DNA of 64,000 nt from Rickettsia endosymbiont of Cardiosporidium cionae (GTDB taxonomy: Bacteria; Pseudomonadota; Alphaproteobacteria; Rickettsiales; Rickettsiaceae): positions 29,716 through 93,715 of the forward strand of contig NZ_JADAQY010000002.1 in NCBI RefSeq assembly GCF_015476335.1. Reading direction: 5' to 3'. Shown here piece by piece: positions 26,600 through 36,292 of this stretch. Below the pieces are notes generated by a model, which saw only the letters and a list, made by a program, of their open reading frames with translations, did no database searches and was not told the DNA's origin. Positions within the stretch are counted from its first letter, which is position 1. Each line of letters starts with the position of its first letter. Both the position numbers and the translations under genes were made by a program.

Positions 26600-29245
26600 A
26601 TGACATCAGCAACAGATGTAGCAGTTAACTCGCTAGCACCTAATAATAAACATCTTACTATACTTAGTCGTGAGTTGCATGCATCAAAGCAGGTAGGGTT
26701 TAAAGAACTAATCCCACATTTTGTTACTGATCCAGGAGGTGGTGCAGCAGTAACAGTGAAGCAAGATCTTCATAAGCAAGGACCATTAGTTGATTCAAAT
26801 AATAAAATGCATATGGGAATAAATGGAGAAGGGCTTTTTGTAGTTTCTGATGAAGGGGGTAAAGTATCTTATACTAGAAATGGGAGTTTTGATAAAAATC
26901 TTAAGGGAGAGTTGCATAATACAGATGGATATAAGTTGTTAGGAGTAAAGTCAAATGAAAATGGTAACGGAGTTGTAAATGTACAAGATGTAAATAACCT
27001 TGAACCAATAGATCTCTCTGGGGTTGGTTTTAGTTCTCCAGAAAAAACAAAGAGTATTGCTGTATCTGAACTGCAACTTAATTCTCAGTCCGGCATATTG
27101 CAAGCATCTGATATTAGAATGCATTTAAAGAATCACCCTCAAGATGAATTCATTATATCTTATTCTGAAAATCCTAATATAAATATTGGTGATCAAATAA
27201 TATTAAAAACAGATTCAGGGCCAGAGATAGTATTAGAATATGGAGGTGTTGCAAATTCATATTCAGTATCAGAGCGGTTTAAGGTATTAGATGTTAGTGA
27301 TATCAATTCTCCATTTGATAGTAAATATTTAGACAAAACGCTAAAGATTACGTTAGTTGGTGGTACCAGCCAGAGTTATGAGTTTATAGTAGGAAATTTA
27401 AATAGTGTGGAAGATAATAGATTTAATAGTATTAAAACTCTAGCAGATAAGATTAATGCTGTACATGATTTGACAGCAGTTATAAGAAATAACATTTTAT
27501 ATATAGCTGCGGAGGACCCTAATCTTGAAGTAAAATTTCAAGGAGATATAAAGAATGATTTAGGATTATCTGATATACCAGCTTCTACTAATAGGTTTAA
27601 TTCTTTTAAATCTTTAGAAAAATTAGTTGATAAATTACCTGATAGCTCAACTGGAACAAAATTGAATGCAGGTAATCTTATAATATCTCCGAATTCTGCA
27701 GAAATGTCGTTGTCTCTCTTAGGCAATAGTATAGAAAATAATAAAATATTTTCTGCTAGGATAGGAAATGGAACAGATTTAGGAAGAGCCACGGTAAGAA
27801 TAGATACCAATACTCATGGTTTGCAAATAGGAGATGTTGTTAATATTTCTGGTATGAATATTAACAATATACCAGATGGTAAATATTTTGTTACTAATGT
27901 AGATCCAATGGGTTTTGAAATATCTGTTATTAGTAATGATCCTAAAGCACTTGGAGGAACTACTACAGCTACAGGATTCCCTATAACTACTCAAAATTTG
28001 TCTAATCTTAATGCTGTATGGAACCGGGTCCAGTCTGACCGTGGATTATTAGAACCAGATTTTTCAATTTCAGAAATTGATACTGACATTACTGATGCTA
28101 CTAATCAAGTTATGAAGATTCATAAAATAGGGCACGGACTTACAGATGGTGACATAATTTATCTTAAGGATTTTGGTGTTAGAAAGATTGCTGAATCTGG
28201 AGCCTCATCTCCTACAACACACGATGTTTCAATACCAGATGCTTACTATAAAATCACACGAATTGATAATGATAATTTTTCTATATCATATAGTACAGAA
28301 ATCATTAATAGCTCAGTAATCAATTCAGGTGATTTCTCATATAAGAAAATAGGTAATACCACTGCTGGTATAGAAAATATTACACTATCATCTAGTGTAG
28401 TGGCAACTGTTATAACAAGAGATAAAGATGAAATACTAAGATATTTTGGTATAGAAGGTAATAATATGGTGACAGCTGCTTATGATGTTACCGATCCTAA
28501 TTCTAATTTATCATCTAATAAATTTCCTCAATCTAGTATTTTAAGTTCAAATGTTACATTATTTGATAGTTTAGGAAATGAATTTCAGTTGAATTTTAAA
28601 TTTGCAAAACTTGCTACTAATAGGTGGGCTGTTGAAATTTTTGATGTTCGTGAAAAAGGTGATCTGCAGTATTTGGATTCAGGTATATTGAACTTTAACA
28701 GTGATGGAAAATTAGATTTATCATCTGTAAAAAAATTTAATTCCCCTATTAGCATTAATCATCATAACGGTGATAGTAATATACAAGAAGTTGGTATTGA
28801 TTTTTTATCGAAATCACAAATACAACAAGTAAATTTAGGGGATGAAAAATTTTTAGGTAATGTACAATTAAAAGCTGGAGGAAGGAAGTATGGTAACATT
28901 GATGATATTATAATAAGTGAGGGTACATTATATGGTATGTTTGATAATGGAGATACTAGGATGTTATTTGATATACCAATCGCAACTTTTGATGATATAA
29001 ATGCGCTAAATACTGTGGAAGGCAATAGTTATACGCGAACTCCAGATGCTGGTAAGATCAAAATAAGATTCAAGGGGAATAATATAGGTACAATTAAGAG
29101 TGGGAAATTAGAACAATCTAATGTTGATACAAATAAGTTTATAATAGAATTACAGAAAGGGTCTATTTGGCAGCAGATTGCTCTAAGGGTATTATCTGAA
29201 CTCATGAAAAATGACAAATCTCTACCACAAATATTATTTGGTTAA
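26600..29245 (+). CDS. flgE: Flagellar hook protein FlgE, unusually long
   Basis: The N-terminus (NSLAPNNKHLTILSRELHASKQVGFKE) fits the axial-protein pattern, followed by MGINGEGLFVVSDEGGKVSYTRNGSFD, the conserved hook/rod D1 strand. The C-terminus contains GTIKSGKLEQSNVD, the FlgE/FlgG signature. At about 881 residues it is twice a typical FlgE (about 400). The extra length is in the middle and includes two related segments, about residues 399-443 (HGLQIGDVVNISG, IPDGKYFVTNV) and 505-565 (HGLTDGDIIYLKDFG, IPDAYYKITRIDNDNFSIS). A further domain, about 630-720, has the usual hook fold (TLFDSLGNEFQLNFKF). The ATG at 26600 is chosen; an ATG at 26546 would add 18 residues. Strictly speaking a long FlgE, not FlgG or FlgF. 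Confidence 0.88.
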   Translation: MTSATDVAVNSLAPNNKHLTILSRELHASKQVGFKELIPHFVTDPGGGAAVTVKQDLHKQGPLVDSNNKMHMGINGEGLFVVSDEGGKVSYTRNGSFDKNLKGELHNTDGYKLLGVKSNENGNGVVNVQDVNNLEPIDLSGVGFSSPEKTKSIAVSELQLNSQSGILQASDIRMHLKNHPQDEFIISYSENPNINIGDQIILKTDSGPEIVLEYGGVANSYSVSERFKVLDVSDINSPFDSKYLDKTLKITLVGGTSQSYEFIVGNLNSVEDNRFNSIKTLADKINAVHDLTAVIRNNILYIAAEDPNLEVKFQGDIKNDLGLSDIPASTNRFNSFKSLEKLVDKLPDSSTGTKLNAGNLIISPNSAEMSLSLLGNSIENNKIFSARIGNGTDLGRATVRIDTNTHGLQIGDVVNISGMNINNIPDGKYFVTNVDPMGFEISVISNDPKALGGTTTATGFPITTQNLSNLNAVWNRVQSDRGLLEPDFSISEIDTDITDATNQVMKIHKIGHGLTDGDIIYLKDFGVRKIAESGASSPTTHDVSIPDAYYKITRIDNDNFSISYSTEIINSSVINSGDFSYKKIGNTTAGIENITLSSSVVATVITRDKDEILRYFGIEGNNMVTAAYDVTDPNSNLSSNKFPQSSILSSNVTLFDSLGNEFQLNFKFAKLATNRWAVEIFDVREKGDLQYLDSGILNFNSDGKLDLSSVKKFNSPISINHHNGDSNIQEVGIDFLSKSQIQQVNLGDEKFLGNVQLKAGGRKYGNIDDIIISEGTLYGMFDNGDTRMLFDIPIATFDDINALNTVEGNSYTRTPDAGKIKIRFKGNNIGTIKSGKLEQSNVDTNKFIIELQKGSIWQQIALRVLSELMKNDKSLPQILFG

Positions 29246-29451
29246 TTACAACTAATATTATATAATATACTATTGATGTTAGTATAAATAGGTTAATATT
29301 TACTCTAAATAAATTGAATATAGTGATAATTGATAGTATTTAGGCTATTTTAGTTAAATTAAACTAATAACACAATCTACACTGGATATTGCAATGTCTA
29401 TATCGTATAATATATGTAGATATAATTAGTAACCGTTTGTCTTTTATCTGG

Positions 29452-29787
29452 ATGTCGCAGCAAGAATTTTTATCGTTTTTTCACAAGCTTCTACATTACA
29501 TTAATGATAGGCTAGACGAGCATGCTATATCTGATAATATAGAAGCAGATGTTAGTAATGAAGTATTAACCATTACGATAGATGATTGTAAAACATTTGT
29601 TATTAATAAGCAGTGTTCTTTGAAAGAAATATGGGTATCATCTCCGTTTACTGGTCCTTATCATTTTAAACTTGATACCGATAGTAATTTGTGGAAGGAT
29701 AGTAGCAACAACGAGTTATTCTCTTTGATCACCCATGAAATTGGGGTAACATTCAATTACAGGGAGTTTTTGTCGATGATTGAATAG
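29452..29787 (+). CDS. cyaY: Frataxin homologue CyaY
   Basis: CyaY binds iron and regulates cysteine desulfurase in iron-sulfur cluster assembly. The 111-residue protein has an acidic N-terminal helix (EFLSFFHKLLHYINDRLDE), the beta-sheet segment NEVLTITIDDCKTFVINKQ, and the frataxin core KEIWVSSPFTGPYHFKL with LWKDS. The ATG at 29452 (MSQQEF) is chosen; an upstream ATG at 29389 would add 21 residues unlike the family. No other Fe-S genes are adjacent. Confidence 0.9.
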   Translation: MSQQEFLSFFHKLLHYINDRLDEHAISDNIEADVSNEVLTITIDDCKTFVINKQCSLKEIWVSSPFTGPYHFKLDTDSNLWKDSSNNELFSLITHEIGVTFNYREFLSMIE

Positions 29788-29921
29788 TTTGATATAACAA
29801 TTTGTGCTATTACCAGCACGTGATATTCATAATGGTACAAAGCTAGCATAGCATACACGCTACAATACAACGATGAATCTCTAATATTGTCAGTAGTTAT
29901 GTTCTATGCTGTTACCACTTT

Positions 29922-30341
29922 TTATGACATCACTCTAGTGAGTTCTATAATCTTTTTTCTACTATTAGAGCTTTTGATTTCACTAAATGCTTGTACTAAG
30001 CTAATTATCTCTCTTTCAGATACACAATTCCTATGAGTTTCACCATTATATTGACTTGGTTCTTCTGCAACGAAAAGATTAGACATTGCTGTTGACTCTT
30101 CTCCAGATGTATCAAAAAAATAGCTTACAGGCACTTGTAAAAACCTAGCTAAAATATGTAACTTTCCACTGGAAATACGATTTACAGCTTTTTCATATTT
30201 CTGTATTTGCTGAATACTAACATCGAGCGCTTTACCTATCTCATGCTGACTCAGACCTAACATTATTCTACGCATTCTAAGACGCTTGCTGACTAATCTA
30301 TCTATGATTCCAGCACGCCCTTTAGTTTCTGTTTGAGACAT
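29922..30341 (-). CDS. XRE-family DNA-binding regulator
   Basis: The 139-residue protein has an N-terminal helix-turn-helix of Cro/C1 type (about residues 13-70: VSKRLRMRRIMLGLSQHEIG, then IQQIQKYEKAVNRISSGKLH). Its C-terminal tail contains SYFFDTSGEE and a Ser/Arg/Lys-rich end. This architecture is common in alphaproteobacteria, including Rickettsiales, where such proteins are often single-copy transcription regulators. It lies 78 bases after lnt on the same strand and tail-to-tail with cyaY. Target genes are unknown; a small GC-rich palindrome ACCGCCGGT at about 30384-30392, just upstream of its start, could be an autoregulatory site but is short. Confidence 0.88.
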   Translation of the reverse strand: MSQTETKGRAGIIDRLVSKRLRMRRIMLGLSQHEIGKALDVSIQQIQKYEKAVNRISSGKLHILARFLQVPVSYFFDTSGEESTAMSNLFVAEEPSQYNGETHRNCVSEREIISLVQAFSEIKSSNSRKKIIELTRVMS

Positions 30342-30419
30342 ATCTACTACTTACCTAATAACTTATATTTACCTAAATACTTAAACCGCCGGTGATGATA
30401 CTATGAGTATGTTTAGTTA

Positions 30420-31949
30420 TCAAGTATTTTTGGTTGCTAGTGGCGACTTTTTATATATTATTGTAGCAATAATACACTGTAATATTGCTACTGTAGATAT
30501 TAATGTTAACAAGGTGTAAGTACCATATTTAACGAATAACGTTTTTTGGGTACACGGATACGGAATGTTGCTATCTATTATCCCTAATTGATTCAGTTTT
30601 AATTGTTTAATGTTACGTCCATAAGGATCTATTACTGCGGATATACCATTACTTGTAGCTCTGAGCATAGGCAACCCGTTTTCTATAGATCTTACTCTGT
30701 TTATTAAATAATGCTGAAAAGGTTCAGAAGAATTTCCATACCATGAATCATTTGTTATATTTATCAGTAAGTTACTATTTTGGTTGGTATAATGAAGATT
30801 ACGTATATCGGCAGAAAATATTGATTCATAGCATATTATGGGTATAATCTGCAAATTTAGATTTGGTATATATACAGTTTTTGCTGTACCGGCTGAGTAA
30901 TCTGAAAAGCCATGAGTTATTTTTTTTATAGGCAATATATGTTTATATGGAATATATTCACCAAATGGTACTAAATGACTTTTATGATAGTCAAATATTA
31001 ATTTCCCTTTATTATCGATAGCAATCATAGAAATAAAGTGATTTTTTTCTTTACTGTATGATGTTTCACTACCCAAACTGATACTACCAGTGATTAGTAG
31101 TTGATTGTATTTAGTGAAAACACTCATTAATCTAGTATAAATATTCTCATGCCAGTATGGTAATATCAATGCCGATTCAGGCCATATAATTAAGTCTGGC
31201 ATTCCGGTTATTTTTGATAGTTCAATATATTTATTGAGTTCTGATAGAAAATGCTGGAAATCCCATTTTTGGGTTTGTGGTGTGGAAATTTGTACTATTC
31301 TGGTTTTAATTTTTGTAAAGTCTGTAGCATTATTTTTAAGCCTCATTGATCCGTAAATTATACTCAAACCTATTATTATTAAGGACATTATAGCTTGTAT
31401 TTTAATTTTTTTTATATCTTTAATTATCAATATATGCCAGTTACTTACTACATATATTGTTATAAAGCTTAATCCTAAAATACCGAAAACACTACTGGAT
31501 TGTAATAATATATCTGAAAATCCTAAACTATACCCGATACAAGCCCAAGGAAAGCCGCTGAATATCCAAGATATTATCCACTCTGTGCTAACCCATATGA
31601 TAGAAAAAGCTAAATGATAGAGACTAGACTTTCTAAATAACCAACTTACCATTCCAATCAACCCTGTAAATGTAGACATAAAGATTGGTATTCCGAATAA
31701 TGCAAATGGGATAACCCACCAAAACTTCTCGATATATATGCTTACTGCAATTGATAACCAATAAAAAGATACTAAAAAAAAACCAAATCCAAAAAAGTAA
31801 CTATTTACAAAAGCATTAGAAGATTTATTGCTATTCATTATCTGGTAAGATAATACAGAAGTTGTAAATAATCCTAATGTAAAATAGGTAGGAGCAAATG
31901 ATAGAGCGCATAACATACCATATAGAATATTCTTAACTTTTATGTTCAT
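30420..31949 (-). CDS. lnt: Apolipoprotein N-acyltransferase Lnt
   Basis: Lnt adds the third acyl chain to lipoproteins in the inner membrane. Six or so membrane helices occupy about residues 1-205, followed by the nitrilase-like periplasmic domain. The catalytic triad is visible: Glu in IIWPESALILPYW, Lys in YHKSHLVPFGEYIP, and Cys in IPIICYESIFSADIR. A final membrane helix closes the protein at about 480-500. At 509 aa it is of normal length. It gives a use for the lipoproteins predicted here, such as the LptM-like peptide at 39.7 kb. Confidence 0.95.
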   Translation of the reverse strand: MNIKVKNILYGMLCALSFAPTYFTLGLFTTSVLSYQIMNSNKSSNAFVNSYFFGFGFFLVSFYWLSIAVSIYIEKFWWVIPFALFGIPIFMSTFTGLIGMVSWLFRKSSLYHLAFSIIWVSTEWIISWIFSGFPWACIGYSLGFSDILLQSSSVFGILGLSFITIYVVSNWHILIIKDIKKIKIQAIMSLIIIGLSIIYGSMRLKNNATDFTKIKTRIVQISTPQTQKWDFQHFLSELNKYIELSKITGMPDLIIWPESALILPYWHENIYTRLMSVFTKYNQLLITGSISLGSETSYSKEKNHFISMIAIDNKGKLIFDYHKSHLVPFGEYIPYKHILPIKKITHGFSDYSAGTAKTVYIPNLNLQIIPIICYESIFSADIRNLHYTNQNSNLLINITNDSWYGNSSEPFQHYLINRVRSIENGLPMLRATSNGISAVIDPYGRNIKQLKLNQLGIIDSNIPYPCTQKTLFVKYGTYTLLTLISTVAILQCIIATIIYKKSPLATKNT

Positions 31950-32073
31950 TTTTAAAAATAATTATCAATTAATTTTTTATGCTGATTTTAATTAAAGTTG
32001 TTGCTTTCAGTCTTAAACAATATGATATATTATTTGAGTGATATACAATAAACAACTTAATTTTGATCATAAT

Positions 32074-32868
32074 ATGAGAAATCAAGAACATCTCTTAATG
32101 CAAGGGAAAAAAGGCTTGGTTACGGGTATTGCAAATAATATGTCAATATCTTGGGCCATAGCAGAATTATTAAAAGAACATGGTGCAGAAATTGCTTTAA
32201 CATATCAAACAGAGTCTCTTAAATCTAGAGTTCACCCTTTAGCTACGAAGTTAAATAGTGAAATATTAGAAAAATGTGATATTACAGATAGCAACTCTAT
32301 TGATAATTTATTTAATATCATCAAATCTCAGTGGGGAAGATTAGATTTTATAGTACATTCTATTGCTTTCTCTGATAGAAATGAATTAAGGGGAAGATAT
32401 ATAGATACTAGTTTAGAAAATTTTCTGAATTCTATGCATATATCATGTTATTCTTTAACTGAAATTGCTAGAAAAGCTGAATCTTTGATGGAAAAAAATG
32501 GAGCAATATTAACTTTATCATATTATGGAGCAGAAAAAGTGATCCCTGGTTATAATGTAATGGGGTTAGCAAAAGCTGCATTAGAAACAAGCGTAAAATA
32601 TTTATCTCATGATATGGGTGCAAATAATATAAGAATCAATGCCATTTCTGCTGGGCCTATTAGAACATTAGCTTCAAGTGGAATAGGAGATTTTAAAGCA
32701 ATGCTTAAAATACATGAAAATACTGCACCGTTAAAAAGAAATATTACACAACAGGAAGTAGCAAAATCAGCTTTATATTTGTTGAGTGATTTATCCAGTG
32801 GAGTTACAGGAGAAATCCATTATGTAGATTCTGGATACAATGTCATGGGTACTGGTATTAATCATTAG
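32074..32868 (+). CDS. fabI: Enoyl-ACP reductase FabI (NADH)
   Basis: FabI performs the last reduction of fatty-acid elongation. Signature features: the N-terminal dinucleotide loop GKKGLVTGIANNMSISWAIA, the LDFIVHSIAF segment, and the catalytic YxxxxxxK in YNVMGLAKAA; TGEIHYVDSGYNVMG closes the protein. About 264 residues, normal. The ATG at 32074 is preferred to a GTG at 32038 because Met-Arg-Asn-Gln gives a short N-terminus like that of rickettsial FabI. Other fab genes (fabG, acpP, fabF) are near 59 kb. Confidence 0.94.
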   Translation: MRNQEHLLMQGKKGLVTGIANNMSISWAIAELLKEHGAEIALTYQTESLKSRVHPLATKLNSEILEKCDITDSNSIDNLFNIIKSQWGRLDFIVHSIAFSDRNELRGRYIDTSLENFLNSMHISCYSLTEIARKAESLMEKNGAILTLSYYGAEKVIPGYNVMGLAKAALETSVKYLSHDMGANNIRINAISAGPIRTLASSGIGDFKAMLKIHENTAPLKRNITQQEVAKSALYLLSDLSSGVTGEIHYVDSGYNVMGTGINH

Positions 32869-32909
32869 AGTGATAAGATGCTTGAGGTTTAGTTTATACT
32901 TATATTTAT

Positions 32910-32986
32910 TGGTAGCGAGGGAGGGGATCGAACCCACGACATACGGATTATGATTCCGTTGCTCTAACCGACTGAGCTACCTCGCC
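32910..32986 (-). tRNA. tRNA-Met (anticodon CAT, elongator type)
   Basis: A 77-nt cloverleaf on the minus strand: acceptor GGCGAGG/CCTCGCT, D arm TAGCTCAGTCGGTTAGAGC, anticodon stem ACGGA/TCCGT with loop ATCATAA giving anticodon CAT, T arm with TTCGATC, and an encoded CCA. The first pair is G-T rather than the unpaired first base and GGG/CCC anticodon stem of an initiator tRNA, so elongator is preferred. A lysidine-modified isoleucine tRNA cannot be excluded from sequence alone. Confidence 0.92.
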
Positions 32987-33027
32987 AAAAAATCCAAATC
33001 TCTTCACGCAATACTAAGTCTTACTTA

Positions 33028-33564
33028 TCAAAGTGATTGATTATTATTACGTATATTTTCTAGTATCTTTGTGTTAATCGTTGTAATATCAAGATGTTCT
33101 TTTATGTAGCATTTAGTAGCAGAAAGCACCTTTTGATTCAATTCATTACAAATATTTTCTATTTTTAAATTCTTATTCAATATCATCGATTGTTCGGCAG
33201 ATTTTCTTTTATTTTCTATTGTTGAATTTAATCGTATATTCTTATTTGTAACAAATTGATCCGCACTATATTGTGCGTTATCAATTATTCCTTTTTTGCG
33301 TGAAGCAAATCTCTGTATTTCAGTATTTATATCTTCATATAGAAGCTTAGCATTATTTTTTACTAATTCTGCTTCTGAAAATTGCTGTTTTATAGATAAA
33401 ATTTTCTGATCTAATCTTTGTATTATTACTTTTCGTACTGAAATATATAAATATAAAACTAGAATTATAAAAGCTACAGCAATCCACAAATTTTCATTAT
33501 TGAGCTTGTCAAACAAATCAGTTATCATAATATTATCAGTTAGTTTATTGTTACTTTTTTGCAA
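33028..33564 (-). CDS. atpF: ATP synthase Fo subunit b
   Basis: Subunit b is the peripheral stalk of F-type ATP synthase. The 178-residue protein has an N-terminal transmembrane helix (about 21-42, LWIAVAFIILVLYLYISV) followed by a long charged helix (about 45-165). It is the last of the a-c-b'-b set and overlaps b' by about 25 bases. Alphaproteobacteria keep two different b subunits, which explains the neighbouring paralogue. Confidence 0.88.
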   Translation of the reverse strand: MQKSNNKLTDNIMITDLFDKLNNENLWIAVAFIILVLYLYISVRKVIIQRLDQKILSIKQQFSEAELVKNNAKLLYEDINTEIQRFASRKKGIIDNAQYSADQFVTNKNIRLNSTIENKRKSAEQSMILNKNLKIENICNELNQKVLSATKCYIKEHLDITTINTKILENIRNNNQSL

Positions 33565-34034
33565 ATATCATATAGTTTTTTATCATCTATCCTTTGGGTA
33601 GTGATTTTTTGTAAAATTAACATTGATAAATTAAAACACATATTCAACTCATGATTAGCAAATTCTGATTGAAAATCACTAATTACATTATCCAGATTTT
33701 TTTTATATTCAATTATTTCTTGTACCAATTTTTGATGTTTATCCTTTTTTATTTCTTCTAACTGAAGCACAGAGTTTTTATATATTAACTGTGCTTCATC
33801 GTGTGCTGCATCTACTGAGCATTTATGTTGATTTTGTAGTAGCAATATTCTGTCATTATAGAATTTTGTCAATTCAAAATGTTTGAGCAAGCTATCCTTT
33901 CTTTTCTGTAAAATTTGTAAAAACCTTGGAATAATAAATTTAGATACTACGGCATACAGTAATGTAAACAGAATTAATAACCAAAAAATTTGAGAAATAA
34001 AATTACTGGAATCGAGCTGTGGCATATTTATCAA
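33540..34034 (-). CDS. atpF': ATP synthase Fo subunit b'
   Basis: The 164-residue second peripheral-stalk subunit has an N-terminal membrane helix (about residues 10-33: FISQIFWLLILFTLLYAVVS) followed by the typical KFIIPRFLQILQKRKDSL and a long amphipathic helix. It sits between subunit c and subunit b, overlapping the latter, which is the alphaproteobacterial order. The motif FIIPR(F/I) at the membrane exit is characteristic of b'. Confidence 0.9.
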   Translation of the reverse strand: MINMPQLDSSNFISQIFWLLILFTLLYAVVSKFIIPRFLQILQKRKDSLLKHFELTKFYNDRILLLQNQHKCSVDAAHDEAQLIYKNSVLQLEEIKKDKHQKLVQEIIEYKKNLDNVISDFQSEFANHELNMCFNLSMLILQKITTQRIDDKKLYDICKKVTIN

Positions 34035-34071
34035 TATCCGATTATAACAAATAATTATTTAATAAATGATT

Positions 34072-34290
34072 CTAGGTAAATAACAATAACATTACTATGA
34101 TAAATGAGAACAGACCCATTGCTTCTGATAGCCCTGCTCCTATCAGTGCCATTTTTTGTAATTGATCTGCCGCAGAAGGGTTACGGGCTGTACTTTCAAG
34201 CAATGCACTAAAAATATCTGCTATTGCTCGTGCCGCTGCTGCCATACCAAATACCATAAAACCTATCGCGATAAATTTAAAACCTTCCAT
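34072..34290 (-). CDS. atpE: ATP synthase Fo subunit c
   Basis: The 72-residue proteolipid forms the proton-driven rotor ring. Two helices flank a polar loop (residues about 35-44, [13 protein letters not shown]). The proton-binding Glu lies in [13 protein letters not shown] in helix 2. It lies 38 bases upstream of b' in the operon and about 140 bases downstream of subunit a, a gap that often gives extra expression for this multicopy subunit. Confidence 0.95.
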   Translation of the reverse strand: MEGFKFIAIGFMVFGMAAAARAIADIFSALLESTARNPSAADQLQKMALIGAGLSEAMGLFSFIIVMLLLFT

Positions 34291-34429
34291 ATTGACCTAC
34301 CATATTTGTATAATTTTTTGTATGCCATTAAATCATCTTACTTAAATAGATGTACACGGTAGATTATAATACTAATTTGCTAACAGATTCAATATTATAA
34401 TTTCAATAATAATATAATATAATTCAAAT

Positions 34430-35164
34430 TTAATGTGTATCAATAATGTGACCCAAATATACACATGATAGTATGCTAAATATATATGCTTGTAATATGG
34501 ATATAAATATCTCAAATCCTATCAATATAGAAGTTAAAAATATTGGTAAAGGCTTCAAATATAAAGATACTGCCACTACAGATAAAGCTAGTATTTTTAG
34601 TATTATATGGCCTGCTATCATATTAATGGTAAGACGTAAACATAGAATAATGGGTTTAGATAAAAATGAGAATAATTCTATAATGACCATTATTGGGATC
34701 ATCCAACGTGGAATATTTTTAGGTACAAATATAAAAATAAAATTTAATTTATTGGTTATAATAGAGTATATAGTGATTATCACAAAAAATATTGTTGACA
34801 TCATAAAAGTTATAGATATATGGCTGGTAACTGTGAAGCTGTAGGGTAACATTCCAAAAAGATTGCAACCCAATACGAAGATAAATAAAGTGAATATTAA
34901 AGGAAAAAATTTTTCACCTTTAGTGCTTGTATTCTGTTCAATCATAGAATTTATTGCATCTATTATCAGTTCAGCACTTGCTTGTACTCTAGAAGGTATC
35001 AATTTTATATTTTTGAAAGCAAAATAATAATATAGCACTATCATTGTACAAATCAGTGTCATCGATAATGACGAGTTAGTGATACTAATATCAAAGCCTA
35101 ATAAATCTATAGCAAATATTTTGACAATTTTGAACTGATCTAAGGGATTGAAATTCATAACCAC
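34430..35164 (-). CDS. atpB: ATP synthase Fo subunit a
   Basis: Subunit a forms the proton half-channels. The 244-residue protein has five to six membrane helices. The essential Arg lies in the penultimate helix in LCLRLTINMIAGHIILKIL, and the final helix has FEIFISILQAYIFSILSCVYL, with the usual Gln. The N-terminus NPLDQFKIVKIF fits the family. It is first of the a-c-b'-b run; no atpI was recognised upstream. Confidence 0.95.
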   Translation of the reverse strand: MVMNFNPLDQFKIVKIFAIDLLGFDISITNSSLSMTLICTMIVLYYYFAFKNIKLIPSRVQASAELIIDAINSMIEQNTSTKGEKFFPLIFTLFIFVLGCNLFGMLPYSFTVTSHISITFMMSTIFFVIITIYSIITNKLNFIFIFVPKNIPRWMIPIMVIIELFSFLSKPIILCLRLTINMIAGHIILKILALSVVAVSLYLKPLPIFLTSILIGFEIFISILQAYIFSILSCVYLGHIIDTH

Positions 35165-35482
35165 TTACTTATTATAGTTTTAAAGTGTTTTGCAAAATCA
35201 AATTACAAAATCTACAATATTGTGTGGTATATCTATATCCAGATGCTTTATATCTAGAAGTCAATCTAACGCTGTCATATAGGGAAAAGGTTAAGTTATA
35301 TAATAAAACCAATTGCGTAATACCCATACCAAATTCAATTTTTCTACTATAAGTCTGACTTATATAAAGCTTGAGGCTGCTGAAAATTTTTGATCCAGAT
35401 TCATACAGAATGCAATAGAACAAACTAATATAACCTTAAGAGCATAACAACACCACACAGCAAAACTCCGCTCCCGATCATT
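35165..35482. other. Unassigned interval upstream of atpB with one short frame
   Basis: About 320 bases between atpB and the DsbA-like gene. The only sizeable frame is on the minus strand at 35172-35423 (83 codons from a TTG). Its content, alternating hydrophobic and aromatic residues ending with SGYRYTTQY, slightly resembles a fragment of an outer-membrane beta-barrel. It has no good start and no recognisable full domain, so it may be a remnant or chance. AtpI, often at this position, is not recognisable. Confidence 0.25.
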
Positions 35483-36292
35483 TTAACTGTTTTTGTTCAG
35501 TTTTTCATCAATTATTTTATTCCATTCTCTTATATTATGTGGGAAATCATATTGTTCTCCATTAATGATTAACACAGGTACTACGCCAAAATCAGAAAAT
35601 TTAGATAATAAATGTGTCTTTTTAATTAAAGGAGAATCTGAATTTTGATTAGCAATAATACAATTTTTGAATTGTTCTTTAGGCACCAGACCTATCTGCG
35701 CTATGTTATATAGAATTTCTTTATAATTCTTACTAAATGCCCATTGGAATTGTCTATTAAATATTACATTCATAAATCTTAGATAACTTTCTGTATCACC
35801 TATGCATCTAGCAAGTACAGAAGCATAGAATTCTTGTGAGTTAGATACAAACTCTCGAGGAATATATAAAATTTTATTTGTGTTGATATATTGTTCTTTA
35901 ATTTTTGGATAAATATTTTTGTAATAATATGCGCATCCATAACATACAGGTGATAAATATACTATTACTACTATTTTTGAGTTAATGTCGCCGAACATCA
36001 TATCATGCTCATCAACCATCATAGCTTTTCTGTGCGCTATTTCTGCTGAAGGAACAATATTTTCATTAATACCATTATTTGCTAATTTATTATTGCCTGG
36101 TATTACCGTAGATTGGATCAAGTTATTGTTTTTAGTTTGTTTTGTAATATTATTACTCTCATTGGTTTGTAAATTATTATCTTTAGTAAAATTATTGCCT
36201 TGATATATGAAAATTATTAATAGCAACATTAACAGTAATGTTAGAATGGTTTTATATTGATATCTAACGAGTATTAAGATATTTTTGATCAT
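35483..36292 (-). CDS. Membrane-anchored DsbA-like thiol:disulfide oxidoreductase
   Basis: The 269-residue protein has an N-terminal membrane helix (about 14-31), a polar Asn/Lys-rich linker (to about 80) and a DsbA-type thioredoxin domain. The active site CYGC lies at 117-120 in YLSPVCYGCAYYY, and the cis-Pro region is GVVPVLIINGEQYD near the end. Such proteins oxidise cysteines of secreted or surface proteins in the periplasm. DsbA-type proteins of similar layout occur in Rickettsiales. It is transcribed in the same direction as, and upstream of, the atp operon but is separated by 318 bases. Confidence 0.85.
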   Translation of the reverse strand: MIKNILILVRYQYKTILTLLLMLLLIIFIYQGNNFTKDNNLQTNESNNITKQTKNNNLIQSTVIPGNNKLANNGINENIVPSAEIAHRKAMMVDEHDMMFGDINSKIVVIVYLSPVCYGCAYYYKNIYPKIKEQYINTNKILYIPREFVSNSQEFYASVLARCIGDTESYLRFMNVIFNRQFQWAFSKNYKEILYNIAQIGLVPKEQFKNCIIANQNSDSPLIKKTHLLSKFSDFGVVPVLIINGEQYDFPHNIREWNKIIDEKLNKNS

